The notes: generated by a model from the letters alone, not told the origin. A DNA stretch of 64,000 nt from CAVQWT01 sp963717705 (GCA_963717705.1 CAVQWT010000008.1:62001-126000); one strand, 5' to 3'; positions 44,178 through 52,896 are shown, counted from the stretch's first letter. Numbers and translations are program-made.

Positions 44178-45332
44178 TCAGGGCGCGAAGAAGTCGCGGA
44201 CCTTGTCGAAGAAGCTCTTCGCGCGCGGGTTGTGCGCGGCCGGATCCTGCTGGTTGATCGACTCGAATTCGCGCAGCAGTTCCTTCTGCCGCGCCGTCAG
44301 CTTGACCGGCGTCTCGATCGCGACGTGGCAGTACAGGTCGCCGGTGACGGAGCCGCGGACGGGCCGGATGCCCTTGTTCTTCAGGCGGAAGACCTGGCCC
44401 GTCTGCGTCTCGGCCGGGATCTTGATCTTGGCGTGGCCCTCGAGCGTCGGGATCTCGATCTCGCCGCCCATCGCCGCGGTGGCGAAGCTGATCGGCATTT
44501 CGCAATGCAGGTCGGCGCCCTCGCGCTGGAACACCGAGTGCGGCTTCAGGTTGACGACGACGTAGAGGTCGCCGGGCGGCCCGCCGTTGACGCCGGCCTC
44601 GCCCTCCGCGGCCAGCCTGATCCGGTCGTCCTGGTCGACGCCGGCGGGGATCTTCACCGACAGCGTCTTGTACTTCTTCACGCGCCCGGCGCCATGGCAG
44701 GCCGTGCACGGCTCCGGGATGATCTTGCCGGTGCCGTGGCAGGTCGGGCAGGTCTGCTGGATCGAGAAGAACCCCTGCGACACCCGCACCTCGCCGCGGC
44801 CGTGGCAGGTGGTGCAGGTCTTGGGTTGCGTGCCGGGCTTGGCGCCGGTGCCCTTGCAGGTTTCGCATTCCTCCATCGCCGGGATGCGGATCTTGGCCTC
44901 GGTGCCGCGCGCGGCGTCCTCCAGCGACAGCTCGAGGTTGTAGCGCAGGTCGGCGCCGCGATAGACGCCGCTGCCCCGGCCGCCGCCGCCGCCGCGCTGC
45001 TGGCCGAAGATTTCCCCGAAGATGTCGCCGAACGCGTCGGCGAAGCCGCCGAAGCCCTCCGGCCCGGCGCCGGGCCCGCCGCGTCCGGCGCCGAAGCCCG
45101 ACGAGGGATCGACGCCGGCGTGGCCGAACTGGTCGTACGCGGCGCGCTTCTTGGTGTCGGAAAGGACCTCGTAGGCTTCCTTCGCCTCCTTGAATTTCTC
45201 CTCGGCGCCCTTGTCGTGGGTATTGCGGTCGGGATGGAACTTCATCGCCAGCTTCCGGTAGGACTTCTTGATGTCCTCCTCGGAAGCGTCGCGATTGACG
45301 CCCAGCACCGTGTAGTAGTCGCGTTTGGCCAT
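44178..45332 (-). CDS. dnaJ: Chaperone DnaJ
   Basis: A 384-residue Hsp40 co-chaperone. The J-domain (residues 3-70) has the H-P-D motif in F-H-P-D-R-N. A Gly/Phe region follows, then four zinc repeats (C-E-T-C-K-G-T-G, C-T-T-C-H-G-R-G, C-P-T-C-H-G-T-G, C-T-A-C-H-G-A-G) and the substrate-binding beta domains. The start is the ATG at 45330-45332 giving M-A-K-R-D-Y-Y-T-V-L-G-V. It is downstream of dnaK across a 151-nt gap that contains a strong hairpin, so it is probably expressed at a lower level. Confidence 0.98.
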   Translation of the reverse strand: MAKRDYYTVLGVNRDASEEDIKKSYRKLAMKFHPDRNTHDKGAEEKFKEAKEAYEVLSDTKKRAAYDQFGHAGVDPSSGFGAGRGGPGAGPEGFGGFADAFGDIFGEIFGQQRGGGGGRGSGVYRGADLRYNLELSLEDAARGTEAKIRIPAMEECETCKGTGAKPGTQPKTCTTCHGRGEVRVSQGFFSIQQTCPTCHGTGKIIPEPCTACHGAGRVKKYKTLSVKIPAGVDQDDRIRLAAEGEAGVNGGPPGDLYVVVNLKPHSVFQREGADLHCEMPISFATAAMGGEIEIPTLEGHAKIKIPAETQTGQVFRLKNKGIRPVRGSVTGDLYCHVAIETPVKLTARQKELLREFESINQQDPAAHNPRAKSFFDKVRDFFAP

Positions 45333-45422
45333 CTTCAAGAACCCCGTTCGAGCGCCTGCCGACGCCCACGCGGGCGGCAGTTGTTCCCCAGATCGAGCAC
45401 GTCAAGGCCCCGCAAGCGCAAC

Positions 45423-45452
45423 GGCCGGGCCGCCCTTCGGGGCAACCCGGCC
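45423..45452 (-). terminator. dnaK-dnaJ intergenic hairpin
   Basis: GGCCGGG (45423-45429) pairs with CCCGGCC (45446-45452), enclosing an inner GCCC-TTCG-GGGC tetraloop stem. There is no T-run. A partial terminator or RNA-processing hairpin that lowers dnaJ relative to dnaK would fit. Confidence 0.45.
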
Positions 45453-45483
45453 AGTTCCCGCGGTCTGCGCGCGCGGCGGAAGA

Positions 45484-47436
45484 TCAGGACTTCGTGTCCT
45501 TCACCTCGGTGTACTCGGCATCGACGACCTTTTCCTCGGCCTTGCCGCCGGCACCCTTGCCGCCGTCGGCGCCGCCGTCCGCACCGCCCGCCGCCTTCTG
45601 CGCCTCGGCCTGCGCCTGCGCGTACATGATCTCGCCGAGCTTCTGCGACGCCTTGGCGAGCTCCTCGGCCTTGGCTTCGAGCGCTTCCTTGCCGGCGTCG
45701 GGCTGCTTCAGCAGCGCCTCGGCGTCCTTGACCGCCGCCTCGATCTTGCCCTTCTCGTCGGCACCGACCTTGTCGCCGTACTCGCCGACGGACTTCTTCA
45801 CGCTGTGCACCAGCGAGTCGAGCGCGTTGCGGGCCTGCACGACCTCCAGCTGCTTGCGGTCGTCCTCGGCGTGCGCCTCGGCGTCCTTCACCATCCGCTG
45901 GATCTCGTCCTCGGTGAGCCCGGAGCTCGCCTTGATCGTGATCTTGTTCTCCTTGCCGGTCGCCTTGTCCTTCGCCGACACGTGCAGGATGCCGTTGGCG
46001 TCGATGTCGAACTGGACCTCGATCTGCGGCATGCCGCGCGGCGACGGGGGAATCCCCTCGAGGTTGAACTGGCCGAGGCTCTTGTTGCCGGAGGCCACGT
46101 CGCGCTCGCCCTGCAGCACGTGGATCGTCACCGCCGACTGGTTGTCGTCGGCGGTCGAGAACACCTGCTGCGCCTTGGTCGGGATGGTCGTGTTCTTCTG
46201 GATCAGCTTGGTCATCACGCTGCCGAGCGTCTCGATGCCGAGCGACAGCGGCGTCACGTCGAGCAGCAGCACGTCCTTGACGTCGCCCTTCAGCACGCCG
46301 CCCTGGATCGCCGCGCCGACGGCGACCGCCTCGTCGGGGTTCACGTCCTTGCGCGGCTCCCTGCCGAAGAACTCCTTGACCTTGTCCTGGACCTTCGGCA
46401 TCCGCGTCTGGCCGCCCACCAGGATGACGTCCGAGATGTCGGACAGCTTGACGCCCGCGTCCTTGATGGCGATCCGGCACGGCTCGATCGTGCGCTCGAT
46501 CAGTTCCTCGACCAGCGCCTCGAACTTGGCCCGCGTGATCTTCAGCGACAGGTGCTTCGGGCCCGACTGGTCGGCGGTGATGTACGGCAGGTTGATTTCG
46601 GTCTGCTGCGAGCTCGACAGCTCGATCTTCGCCTTCTCGGCGGCTTCCTTGAGGCGCTGCAGCGCAAGCACGTCGTTCTTGAGGTCGACGCCCTGGTCCT
46701 TCTTGAACTCGGTGACGATGTAGTCGATCAGCCGCTGGTCGAAGTCCTCGCCGCCGAGGAACGTGTCGCCGTTGGTCGACAGCACCTCGAACTGGTGCTC
46801 CTTGTCGACTTCGGCGATCTCGATGATCGAGATGTCGAACGTACCGCCACCGAGGTCGTAGACCGCGATCTTGCGGTCGCCTTCCTTCTTGTCCATGCCG
46901 AACGCCAGCGCGGCCGCGGTCGGCTCGTTGATGATCCGCTTGACCTCGAGGCCGGCGATCTGGCCGGCGTCCTTGGTCGCCTGCCGCTGCGAGTCGTTGA
47001 AGTACGCCGGGACCGTGATGACCGCCTCCGTGACTTCCTCGCCGAGGTAGTCCTCGGCGGTCTTCTTCATCTTGCGCAGGATCTCGGCCGACACCTGCTG
47101 CGGCGCGATCTTGCGGCCGCGAACCTCGACCCAGGCGTCGCCGTTGTCGGCCTTGACGATGCCGTAGGGCATCAGCGCGATGTCCTTCTGGACTTCCTTC
47201 TCGACGAACCGGCGGCCGATCAGGCGCTTGACGGCGAAGATGGTGTTGCGCGCGTTGGTGACCGCCTGCCGCTTCGCCGGCGCGCCGACGAGGATCTCGC
47301 CGTCGTCGGCGTACGCGACGACGGAAGGCGTCGTGCGCCCGCCCTCCGAGTTCTCGATGACCTTGGCCTGCCCGCCCTCCATGATGGCGACGCAGCTGTT
47401 GGTGGTGCCGAGGTCGATGCCGATGATCTTGCCCAT
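45484..47436 (-). CDS. dnaK: Chaperone DnaK (Hsp70)
   Basis: A 650-residue Hsp70. The ATPase opens G-K-I-I-G-I-D-L-G-T-T-N-S-C-V-A-I, and contains D-L-G-G-G-T-F-D-I-S and the V-L-V-G-G-Q-T-R-M-P signature. The D-V-T-P-L-S-L-G-I-E-T linker leads to the substrate-binding and lid domains. The C-terminus (rich in Gly/Ala, then E-E-K-V-V-D-A-E-Y-T-E-V-K-D) ends like the E. coli protein. An AAAGGAGAAGG ribosome site fixes the start at 47436. It is part of the grpE-dnaK-dnaJ heat-shock operon. Confidence 0.99.
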   Translation of the reverse strand: MGKIIGIDLGTTNSCVAIMEGGQAKVIENSEGGRTTPSVVAYADDGEILVGAPAKRQAVTNARNTIFAVKRLIGRRFVEKEVQKDIALMPYGIVKADNGDAWVEVRGRKIAPQQVSAEILRKMKKTAEDYLGEEVTEAVITVPAYFNDSQRQATKDAGQIAGLEVKRIINEPTAAALAFGMDKKEGDRKIAVYDLGGGTFDISIIEIAEVDKEHQFEVLSTNGDTFLGGEDFDQRLIDYIVTEFKKDQGVDLKNDVLALQRLKEAAEKAKIELSSSQQTEINLPYITADQSGPKHLSLKITRAKFEALVEELIERTIEPCRIAIKDAGVKLSDISDVILVGGQTRMPKVQDKVKEFFGREPRKDVNPDEAVAVGAAIQGGVLKGDVKDVLLLDVTPLSLGIETLGSVMTKLIQKNTTIPTKAQQVFSTADDNQSAVTIHVLQGERDVASGNKSLGQFNLEGIPPSPRGMPQIEVQFDIDANGILHVSAKDKATGKENKITIKASSGLTEDEIQRMVKDAEAHAEDDRKQLEVVQARNALDSLVHSVKKSVGEYGDKVGADEKGKIEAAVKDAEALLKQPDAGKEALEAKAEELAKASQKLGEIMYAQAQAEAQKAAGGADGGADGGKGAGGKAEEKVVDAEYTEVKDTKS

Positions 47437-47501
47437 GAATCCTTCTCCTTTGGTGCGGATGTCGTTGCCTGACCGGCAATTGGGGTCCTGCCGGCGGGGA
47501 A

Positions 47502-48086
47502 TCAAGCGGCGGGAGCGCTGCCTTCCTTCGCCTTGGCGACGGCGACCAGCGCCGGGCGCAGCACGCGGTCGTGCAGCAGGTAGCCCTTCTGGAATACGGT
47601 GACGACGGTGCCGGCGGGGGCGTCGGCGTCGACCATGGCCATCGCCTGGTGGCGATGCGGGTCGAATTTCTCTCCGGCGGGGTCCAGCGGGGCGATCTGC
47701 GCCCGCTCGAACGCGGCGACGAGCTGCTTCAGCGTGAGTTCGACGCCCGACTTGAGCGCGTCGCTGCCGCCCTCCTTCGCCAGCGCCACGGTCGTCTGCT
47801 CGAGCGAGTCGCGGACGGCGAGCAGGTCGCCGGCGAAGCGCTCGACGGCGAACTTGGACGCCCGGGCGAGGTCGTTGGTCGCCTGCTTGCGGACGTTGTC
47901 GGTCTCGGCCTTGGCGCGCAGCCACGCATCCCGAAGGTCGGCGGCTTCGGTCTCGGCCCGGGTCAGCAGCGTGGCGAGGTCGGGCGCGGGGTCGGCGGCC
48001 GCGGCGTCGGCGACCCGGTCGGCGGGGTGCGTCGGCGCGGCGTCGGGCGCGGCAGGGGTGGGCGGAACGGTGTCTTGGGCTGCCAT
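47502..48086 (-). CDS. grpE: Nucleotide exchange factor GrpE
   Basis: A 194-residue DnaK nucleotide exchange factor. After an Ala/Pro-rich N-terminus comes a long coiled coil (about residues 40-90), with R-A-K-A-E-T-D-N-V-R-K-Q-A-x-x-D. The C-terminal beta domain includes F-D-P-H-R-H-Q-A-M and V-V-T-V-F-Q-K-G-Y-L-L-H-D-R-V-L-R-P-A-L-V-V-V/A-like sequence. It heads the operon under an RpoH-type promoter at 48165-48192 and carries a GC hairpin at the predicted 5' end of its mRNA. dnaK follows after 65 nt. Confidence 0.98.
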   Translation of the reverse strand: MAAQDTVPPTPAAPDAAPTHPADRVADAAAADPAPDLATLLTRAETEAADLRDAWLRAKAETDNVRKQATNDLARASKFAVERFAGDLLAVRDSLEQTTVALAKEGGSDALKSGVELTLKQLVAAFERAQIAPLDPAGEKFDPHRHQAMAMVDADAPAGTVVTVFQKGYLLHDRVLRPALVAVAKAKEGSAPAA

Positions 48087-48138
48087 GGCGGTGGGGGTTG
48101 GGCGAACGGACCGGCGGGGATCCCGGAGGACGGGTTTT

Positions 48139-48155
48139 TGCCCGGAAACCGGGCA
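48139..48155 (-). other. Hairpin at the 5' end of the grpE transcript
   Basis: TGCCCGG (48139-48145), AAA loop, CCGGGCA (48149-48155). With the RpoH -10 at 48165-48172, transcription should start about 48157, so the stem would be at the very 5' end. It may stabilise the mRNA or modulate translation. Confidence 0.45.
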
Positions 48156-48164
48156 CTATTTCGA

Positions 48165-48192
48165 GAATGGGGTCATTTCCGCCGGTTTCAAG
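48165..48192 (-). promoter_or_regulatory. RpoH (sigma-32) heat-shock promoter of grpE-dnaK-dnaJ
   Basis: On the minus strand CTTGAAA (48192-48186), 13-nt spacer, CCCCATTC (48172-48165). The heat-shock consensus is CTTGAAA-N11-16-CCCCATNT, so only the last base differs. It lies after the hemH stop and about 80 nt before the grpE ATG. Confidence 0.85.
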
Positions 48193-48255
48193 CGGCCCGG
48201 CATGGGGGCCGGCGCCGACGGTCGCGCCCCGGACGGGGACGGCCCGGGCCCGCGG

Positions 48256-49365
48256 TCAGCCGGTCGCGCCCAGCGCCTTCGCCCGCTGCAGCGTCGCCTC
48301 GCGCGCCGCGGCGTCGGGCGGCGGGGCCAGCCACCCGGACAATTCGCCCTGGACCACGTCCGCCAGCGCGGCAATCCAGGCCGGGTGCTCGTTGAGGCAG
48401 GGGATGGCGTGGAATTCGCGGCCGCCCGCGGCGATGAACGCCGCCTTGCCTTCGATGCCGATCTCCTCCAGCGTCTCGAGGCAGTCGGCGACGAAGCCGG
48501 GGCAGAACACGTCGACGCGCTTGACCCCCTCCCCGGGCAGCCGGCCGAGCGTCTCGGCGGTGTACGGCTGCAGCCACTCGGCCTTGCCGAAGCGCGACTG
48601 GAACGTCAGCAAGTACTGCGACTTCTCGAGCCCCAGTTCGGCGGCGAGCAGCCGCGCCGTCTTGTGGCAGTGGCAGTGGTAGGGGTCGCCCAGGTCGAGC
48701 GAGCGCCGGGGCACTCCGTGGAACGACAGCAGCAGCTTGTCCGGCCGCCCGTGCTTCGTCCAATAGTCGTTGACGCAGGCCGCCAGCGCACGGATGTAAG
48801 CGGGATGGTCGTGGAACGCGTCGACCGCGCGCAGCGCCGGCATCCGGCGCGCGGTGCGGGTCCAGGCGTACACCGCGTCGAGCGCCGAGGCCGTGGTGCT
48901 CGCCGCGTACTGCGGGTACATCGGGACGACGACGACGCGGTCGCACCCGGCGGCCGCGAGCTTGTCGAGCGCTGCGGTGACCGATGGGTTGCCATAGCGC
49001 ATCGCCAGCTCGACGGCGACGAAGTCGGCGGGCAGCCCCTGCGCCTTCATCCGCTGGCCCACGAGCCCCTGCAGCAGCGACCGCTGCTTCTGCGAGTGGA
49101 CGAGCAGCGGCGAGCCGTCCCTGGTCCACACCAGCGCGTACTTGGCCGCCGACTTGGCGGGCCGCACGCGCAGGATCACGCCATGCAGGATCAGCAGCCA
49201 CAGCACGCGCGGGATCTCGACCACGCGCGGATCGGACAGGAATTCGGCGAGGTAGCGGCGCACCGCGGACGCGGTCGCCGCGTCGGGCGTGCCGAGGTTG
49301 ACGAGCAGCACGCCGACGCGGGGCGCGCGGTCGTGGGTGAACGGAGGTGCGGGGGCGAAGGACAT
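48256..49365 (-). CDS. hemH: Ferrochelatase
   Basis: A 369-residue enzyme inserting Fe2+ into protoporphyrin IX to form haem. N-L-G-T-P (residues about 23-27), Y-P-Q-Y-A-A-S-T-T, L-S-F-H-G-V-P-R-R (with the catalytic His), L-T-F-Q-S-R-F-G-K-A-E-W-L-Q-P-Y-T, and C-P-G-F-V-A-D-C-L-E-T-L-E-E are all present. It begins one base beyond the DUF3667 stop and is likely expressed from the hrcA operon. The placement between hrcA and grpE is typical of betaproteobacteria. Confidence 0.97.
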   Translation of the reverse strand: MSFAPAPPFTHDRAPRVGVLLVNLGTPDAATASAVRRYLAEFLSDPRVVEIPRVLWLLILHGVILRVRPAKSAAKYALVWTRDGSPLLVHSQKQRSLLQGLVGQRMKAQGLPADFVAVELAMRYGNPSVTAALDKLAAAGCDRVVVVPMYPQYAASTTASALDAVYAWTRTARRMPALRAVDAFHDHPAYIRALAACVNDYWTKHGRPDKLLLSFHGVPRRSLDLGDPYHCHCHKTARLLAAELGLEKSQYLLTFQSRFGKAEWLQPYTAETLGRLPGEGVKRVDVFCPGFVADCLETLEEIGIEGKAAFIAAGGREFHAIPCLNEHPAWIAALADVVQGELSGWLAPPPDAAAREATLQRAKALGATG

Positions 49366-49366
49366 G

Positions 49367-50230
49367 TCAGGCCAGGTAGAGCGTGGATTGGATGGCGACC
49401 CAGAACATCAGGTTGTCGATGACGGTGCCGAGGACGACGATCGCCAGGCCCTTGAGCAGCGCGACCGGCCAGCCGTGGCCGCCGATGCGGCGCGCCGCGA
49501 CCGCATTCCAGGCCACGGCCGCCGCCAAGGTGACGGCGAAGGAGCCGAACATCATCGCGGTCCCGTAGCCGGCGATCCGCGGGGCGAGCATCATCACCGG
49601 CAGGAAGAAGATGAAAATGAACGCCAGGTAGTTGAGCGCCAGCGTGAACGGCCCGCGCAACCCCGGCAGCGCCTTCGGGAAGAAGAGCTTGTAGACCAGC
49701 GTGTAACCGGCCAGGCTTATCAGCGCCAGCGACAGCGTGTAGACGCCCTGGAACCGTCGCTCCGCGCGCTCGATGAACACCGACTCGGGCACGCCGGCTG
49801 CCGCGGCGCGAGCCGCGACGGTTGGACGGATCCAGCCCTGTTCGTCCCGCTCGACGAACGACTTCAGCTGGAACTGCGTGGCCATCGCGAACAGGAAGAA
49901 CACGGCGACGGCGTTGAGGAAGAGCGTGAACGGAGGGATGAAGCGGACCCGCGAGCCGCCCAGGTGTTCCTGCGCGAGCCGCCCGGGCTCGAGCAACAGC
50001 ACGCGCAGCGTGCGCAGCAGCCGCCGCCACTGCTCGACCCAGCTGCGCCACGCGGTCTCCGGAGGCAGCGAGTCCTGCCCGCAGAGGTGGCAATAGCGGC
50101 CGGCAAGCGGCGCGGCGCAGTGCGAACAGGCGGGGACCGGCGATTTCGGCGACGCAACGCCGGCAGGCGCTTCGGCATCGCCCGTCCGTGGCATCGCGCC
50201 AGCGGGGGCGGCGGGCCCGGGCGCCGTCAT
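49367..50230 (-). CDS. DUF3667 membrane protein with zinc ribbon
   Basis: A 287-residue protein. N-terminal C-S-H-C (residues about 35-38) and C-H-L-C-G-Q form a four-cysteine zinc ribbon. Then come L-L-R-T-L-R-V-L-L-L-E-P-G and R-V-R-F-I-P-P-F-T-L-F-L-N-A, followed by about five membrane helices. The DUF3667 call rests on the ribbon-plus-helix layout and the G-x-x-x-R-F-I/Y-x-P-x-x segment. ATG at 50230 overlaps the NTF2-like stop by 4 nt. It lies between hrcA and hemH, and a role in heat shock or haem supply is only guesswork. Confidence 0.8.
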   Translation of the reverse strand: MTAPGPAAPAGAMPRTGDAEAPAGVASPKSPVPACSHCAAPLAGRYCHLCGQDSLPPETAWRSWVEQWRRLLRTLRVLLLEPGRLAQEHLGGSRVRFIPPFTLFLNAVAVFFLFAMATQFQLKSFVERDEQGWIRPTVAARAAAAGVPESVFIERAERRFQGVYTLSLALISLAGYTLVYKLFFPKALPGLRGPFTLALNYLAFIFIFFLPVMMLAPRIAGYGTAMMFGSFAVTLAAAVAWNAVAARRIGGHGWPVALLKGLAIVVLGTVIDNLMFWVAIQSTLYLA

Positions 50231-50712
50231 CGCGGCCCGCCGGACCCGCTGCCCCGGGCGATCCAGGCGTCGAGGCCGCGGCGGGCCTGGCTGCGGACGG
50301 CGTCGCGCAGGAATGGCGTCCAGCCCAGCAGCGCTCCCTTCATCCCCAGCGCCATCCGGCTCCAACGCCACAGGTCGAAGCGGTCGACGTGGGCGGCGAT
50401 CCGGCCGTCGCGAAAGGTGAATTCGGCATCGATGACGTTGTGCACCGGCCGCCCGGTCGCGGAGAAGGTGTAGCGCGGCTCCCAGTGCGCCGACCCCGCG
50501 CGATCGTCGGCGCGCACGTCGCGCCACTCGAGCGCGAGGTCCTTGCCGCGAGCGCAGAGCATCGCCCACATCGCGCCGACCTCGCTGCCGGCAAGGTCGA
50601 AGACGGGGTCGTGGAACGTGGCGTCGGGCGCGTAGCACTCGGCCATCGCGGCGGCATCGCGCCGCGCGAACGCCGCGTAGAGGCCATCGATCAGCTGTGC
50701 GTTGGGATGCAT
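50227..50712 (-). CDS. NTF2-like/SnoaL-fold protein
   Basis: A 161-residue protein of the nuclear-transport-factor-2-like fold. It opens with L-I-D-G-L-Y-A-A-F-A-R-R-D-A-A-A-M-A-E-C-Y-A-P-D-A-T-F-H-D-P-V-F, and the matching beta part holds N-V-I-D-A-E-F-T-F-R-D-G-R-I-A-A-H-V-D-R-F-D-L-W-R-W. The second half (residues 120-161) extends the fold with a short helix. Members include small isomerases and ligand-binding proteins, but the function here is unknown. It lies 12 nt downstream of hrcA, in the same operon. Confidence 0.85.
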   Translation of the reverse strand: MHPNAQLIDGLYAAFARRDAAAMAECYAPDATFHDPVFDLAGSEVGAMWAMLCARGKDLALEWRDVRADDRAGSAHWEPRYTFSATGRPVHNVIDAEFTFRDGRIAAHVDRFDLWRWSRMALGMKGALLGWTPFLRDAVRSQARRGLDAWIARGSGSGGPR

Positions 50713-50724
50713 CGCGGGCGCGCC

Positions 50725-51762
50725 CTAGCCTTCCGCGCGCTGCTGCGTCAGGGCGTTCGACAACAGCTTCGCCGTGACGTCGACGATCGGGATGATGCGC
50801 TCGTAGGCCATTCGCGTCGGACCGATGACGCCCAGCGTCCCGATCACCTGGCCGTTGACCTCGTACGGCGCGGTGACCACGCTCATCTCGTCGAGCGGGA
50901 CCAGCCGCGATTCGCCGCCGATGTAGATCTGCACCCCCTGGGCGCGCTGCGAGGTGTCGAGCAGATGCACCAGCGACGTCTTGTGCTCGAACAGGTCGAA
51001 CAGCCGGCGCAGCCGCTCCATGTTCGACGCGAGGTCCTCGGTCTGCAGCAGGTTGCGCTCGCCGGCGACGACGACGCCGTCCCCTTCGTTCAGCGCGCCC
51101 TCGCCGAGATCGACGGCCGCCGTCATCAGCACCGCGATGTCCCCGCGCAGTTCGCGCAGCTCGTCGGCAAGCCGGGCGCGAATGGCGGCGAACGGCGTGC
51201 CGGCGTAGTGGTGGTTGAGGAAATTGGTCGCCTCGGCGAGCTGCGACTGCGAGTAGGCACGCTCGGTGTGGAGGATCCGGTTCTGCACGTCGCCCTCGGG
51301 GGTGACGATGATCAGCAGCACCCGCCGGTCGGACAGGCGCAGGAACTCCAGGTGGCGGAAGCCCGACTCGCGGCGCCGCGGCGTGGCCACGACGCCGGCG
51401 AAGTGCGTCAGCTCCGACAGCAGGCTCGCGGCCGCGCTCACCAGCGCCTGCGGCTGGTCGGCCGACAGCTCGCCCTGCAGCCGCGTGATCTCGATCGACT
51501 CGAGCGGCTTGACCACCATCAGGCTGTCGACGAACAGCCGGTAGCCCTTCGGGGTGGGAATGCGTCCCGCCGACGTGTGCGGACTGGCGATGAAGCCCAT
51601 TTCCTCGAGATCGGCCATCACGTTGCGAATCGTCGCCGGCGACAGTTCCAGCCCCGATTGCCGCGACAGCGCCCGCGAGCCGACCGGCTGCCCCTCGGCG
51701 ACGTAGCGCTCGATCAGCGTCTTCAGCAGGTGTTGGGCGCGGGAATCCATCGTGACCGCCAT
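50725..51762 (-). CDS. hrcA: Heat-inducible transcription repressor HrcA
   Basis: A 345-residue repressor that binds CIRCE elements and is stabilised by GroEL. The winged helix has Y-V-A-E-G-Q-P-V-G-S-R-A-L-S-R (residues about 17-31) and S-P-A-T-I-R-N-V-M-A-D-L-E-E-M-G-F-I-A-S-P-H-T-S-A-G-R-I-P-T. The GAF-like domain ends in V-G-T-L-G-V-I-G-P-T-R-M-A-Y. I use the ATG at 51762; the ATG at 51750 (M-D-S-R-A-Q-H-L) is as likely. No CIRCE (TTAGCACTC-N9-GAGTGCTAA) is seen in this window, so its targets are elsewhere. Confidence 0.95.
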   Translation of the reverse strand: MAVTMDSRAQHLLKTLIERYVAEGQPVGSRALSRQSGLELSPATIRNVMADLEEMGFIASPHTSAGRIPTPKGYRLFVDSLMVVKPLESIEITRLQGELSADQPQALVSAAASLLSELTHFAGVVATPRRRESGFRHLEFLRLSDRRVLLIIVTPEGDVQNRILHTERAYSQSQLAEATNFLNHHYAGTPFAAIRARLADELRELRGDIAVLMTAAVDLGEGALNEGDGVVVAGERNLLQTEDLASNMERLRRLFDLFEHKTSLVHLLDTSQRAQGVQIYIGGESRLVPLDEMSVVTAPYEVNGQVIGTLGVIGPTRMAYERIIPIVDVTAKLLSNALTQQRAEG

Positions 51763-51844
51763 TTTACGGCCTGCGCGGCGCCGGAACCGTCCCGCCGGCG
51801 CCGGATCGGCCATCCGGCGGCTTGGGGCGGGTGCGCCGCTGTGC

Positions 51845-51850
51845 TTTAAT
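51845..51850 (+). promoter_or_regulatory. nadK extended -10 box (near-leaderless)
   Basis: TGC-TTTAAT (51842-51850) has the TGn extension. The -10 ends 7 nt before the nadK ATG, so the mRNA would start at or next to the ATG. Confidence 0.45.
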
Positions 51851-51857
51851 CGCAGCC

Positions 51858-52874
51858 ATGTCCTTCGACGCCCCCCGTCCCGCGCCTGCGCCCGGCGCGC
51901 CCGCCGCCGGGCCGAACCCGTCCGCGAGCGCGGCCGCGGCGCCGGCCGGGAAATCCGCCGGCGCGCTCCCCGGCGGCCCGGCGCTGCGCCGGGTCGCGCT
52001 GGTGGGCCGTCCCAACACCCCCGGCATCGGCGAGCCGCTGACCTCGCTCGCCGCGTTCCTCACGGGGCGGGGCCATCAGGTGTATCTCGACGCGGACACC
52101 GCCGGCGAGACCGGCCTCGAGCACATGGCGGCGGTGGCGCGCAGCGCGATGGGGGGGACGGTCGACGTCGCGGTCGTCGTCGGCGGCGACGGGACGATGC
52201 TGTCCGTCGCGCGCGAGCTGGCGCCGCAGGGGGTGCCGCTGATCGGCGTCAACCAGGGCCGGCTGGGCTTCCTCACCGACGTGCCGCTGGCGCGGATCGA
52301 GGACGTGCTGGCGGCGATGCTGGCCGGGCATTACGTCGAGGAGCGGCGGCAGCTGCTCGCGGCGACGATCCGCCGCGACGGCGTCGTGGTCCAGGAGTCG
52401 TTGGCGCTGAACGAGGTCGTGGTGTCGCGCGGCATGCAGGGCGGCATGATCGAGAGCGCGATCGCGATCGACGGCCAGTTCGTCTGCGCTCTGCGCGCCG
52501 ACGGCCTCATCGTGGCGACGCCGACCGGATCGACGGCGTACTCGCTGTCGGCGCAGGGGCCGATCGTGCATCCGCGGGTGCCGGCGCTGCTGCTGGTCCC
52601 GGTCGCGCCGCACGCGCTGACCAATCGCCCGCTGGTGGTGTCCGACGAGGCGCAGATCGACGTCACGCTGCTGCGCGGCAAGGAAGCGCTGGCGCTCTGC
52701 GACGGGCAGGCGCGCTTCGCGCTGGCCGAGGGCGACCACGTGGCGATCCGGCGCGCCGATCATCCGGCACGGCTGCTGCACCCCGAGGGGCACGACCATT
52801 TCGCGATGCTGCGCGAGAAGCTGCACTGGAGCGAAACGCCGGAGCGGTTGCGCGTCGCCGACGCGCTGCGCTGA
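51858..52874 (+). CDS. nadK: NAD kinase
   Basis: A 338-residue enzyme making NADP from NAD and ATP. The G-G-D-G-T-M-L motif (residues about 108-114), G-V-N-Q-G-R-L-G-F-L-T-D, and L-I-V-A-T-P-T-G-S-T-A-Y-S-L-S-A-Q-G-P are complete. The first 44 residues are an Ala/Pro-rich extension not found in E. coli NadK (292 residues). It is divergent from hrcA and 22 nt upstream of recN, with which it likely forms an operon, a common arrangement. The start ATG is close to an extended -10 box. Confidence 0.97.
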   Translation: MSFDAPRPAPAPGAPAAGPNPSASAAAAPAGKSAGALPGGPALRRVALVGRPNTPGIGEPLTSLAAFLTGRGHQVYLDADTAGETGLEHMAAVARSAMGGTVDVAVVVGGDGTMLSVARELAPQGVPLIGVNQGRLGFLTDVPLARIEDVLAAMLAGHYVEERRQLLAATIRRDGVVVQESLALNEVVVSRGMQGGMIESAIAIDGQFVCALRADGLIVATPTGSTAYSLSAQGPIVHPRVPALLLVPVAPHALTNRPLVVSDEAQIDVTLLRGKEALALCDGQARFALAEGDHVAIRRADHPARLLHPEGHDHFAMLREKLHWSETPERLRVADALR

Positions 52875-52896
52875 CGCGGGCACCTTCACGCCGTCC

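Noticed and set aside
50725..51762. CIRCE element expected near hrcA
   Set aside because: No TTAGCACTC-N9-GAGTGCTAA sequence was seen in the hrcA-nadK gap or before grpE.
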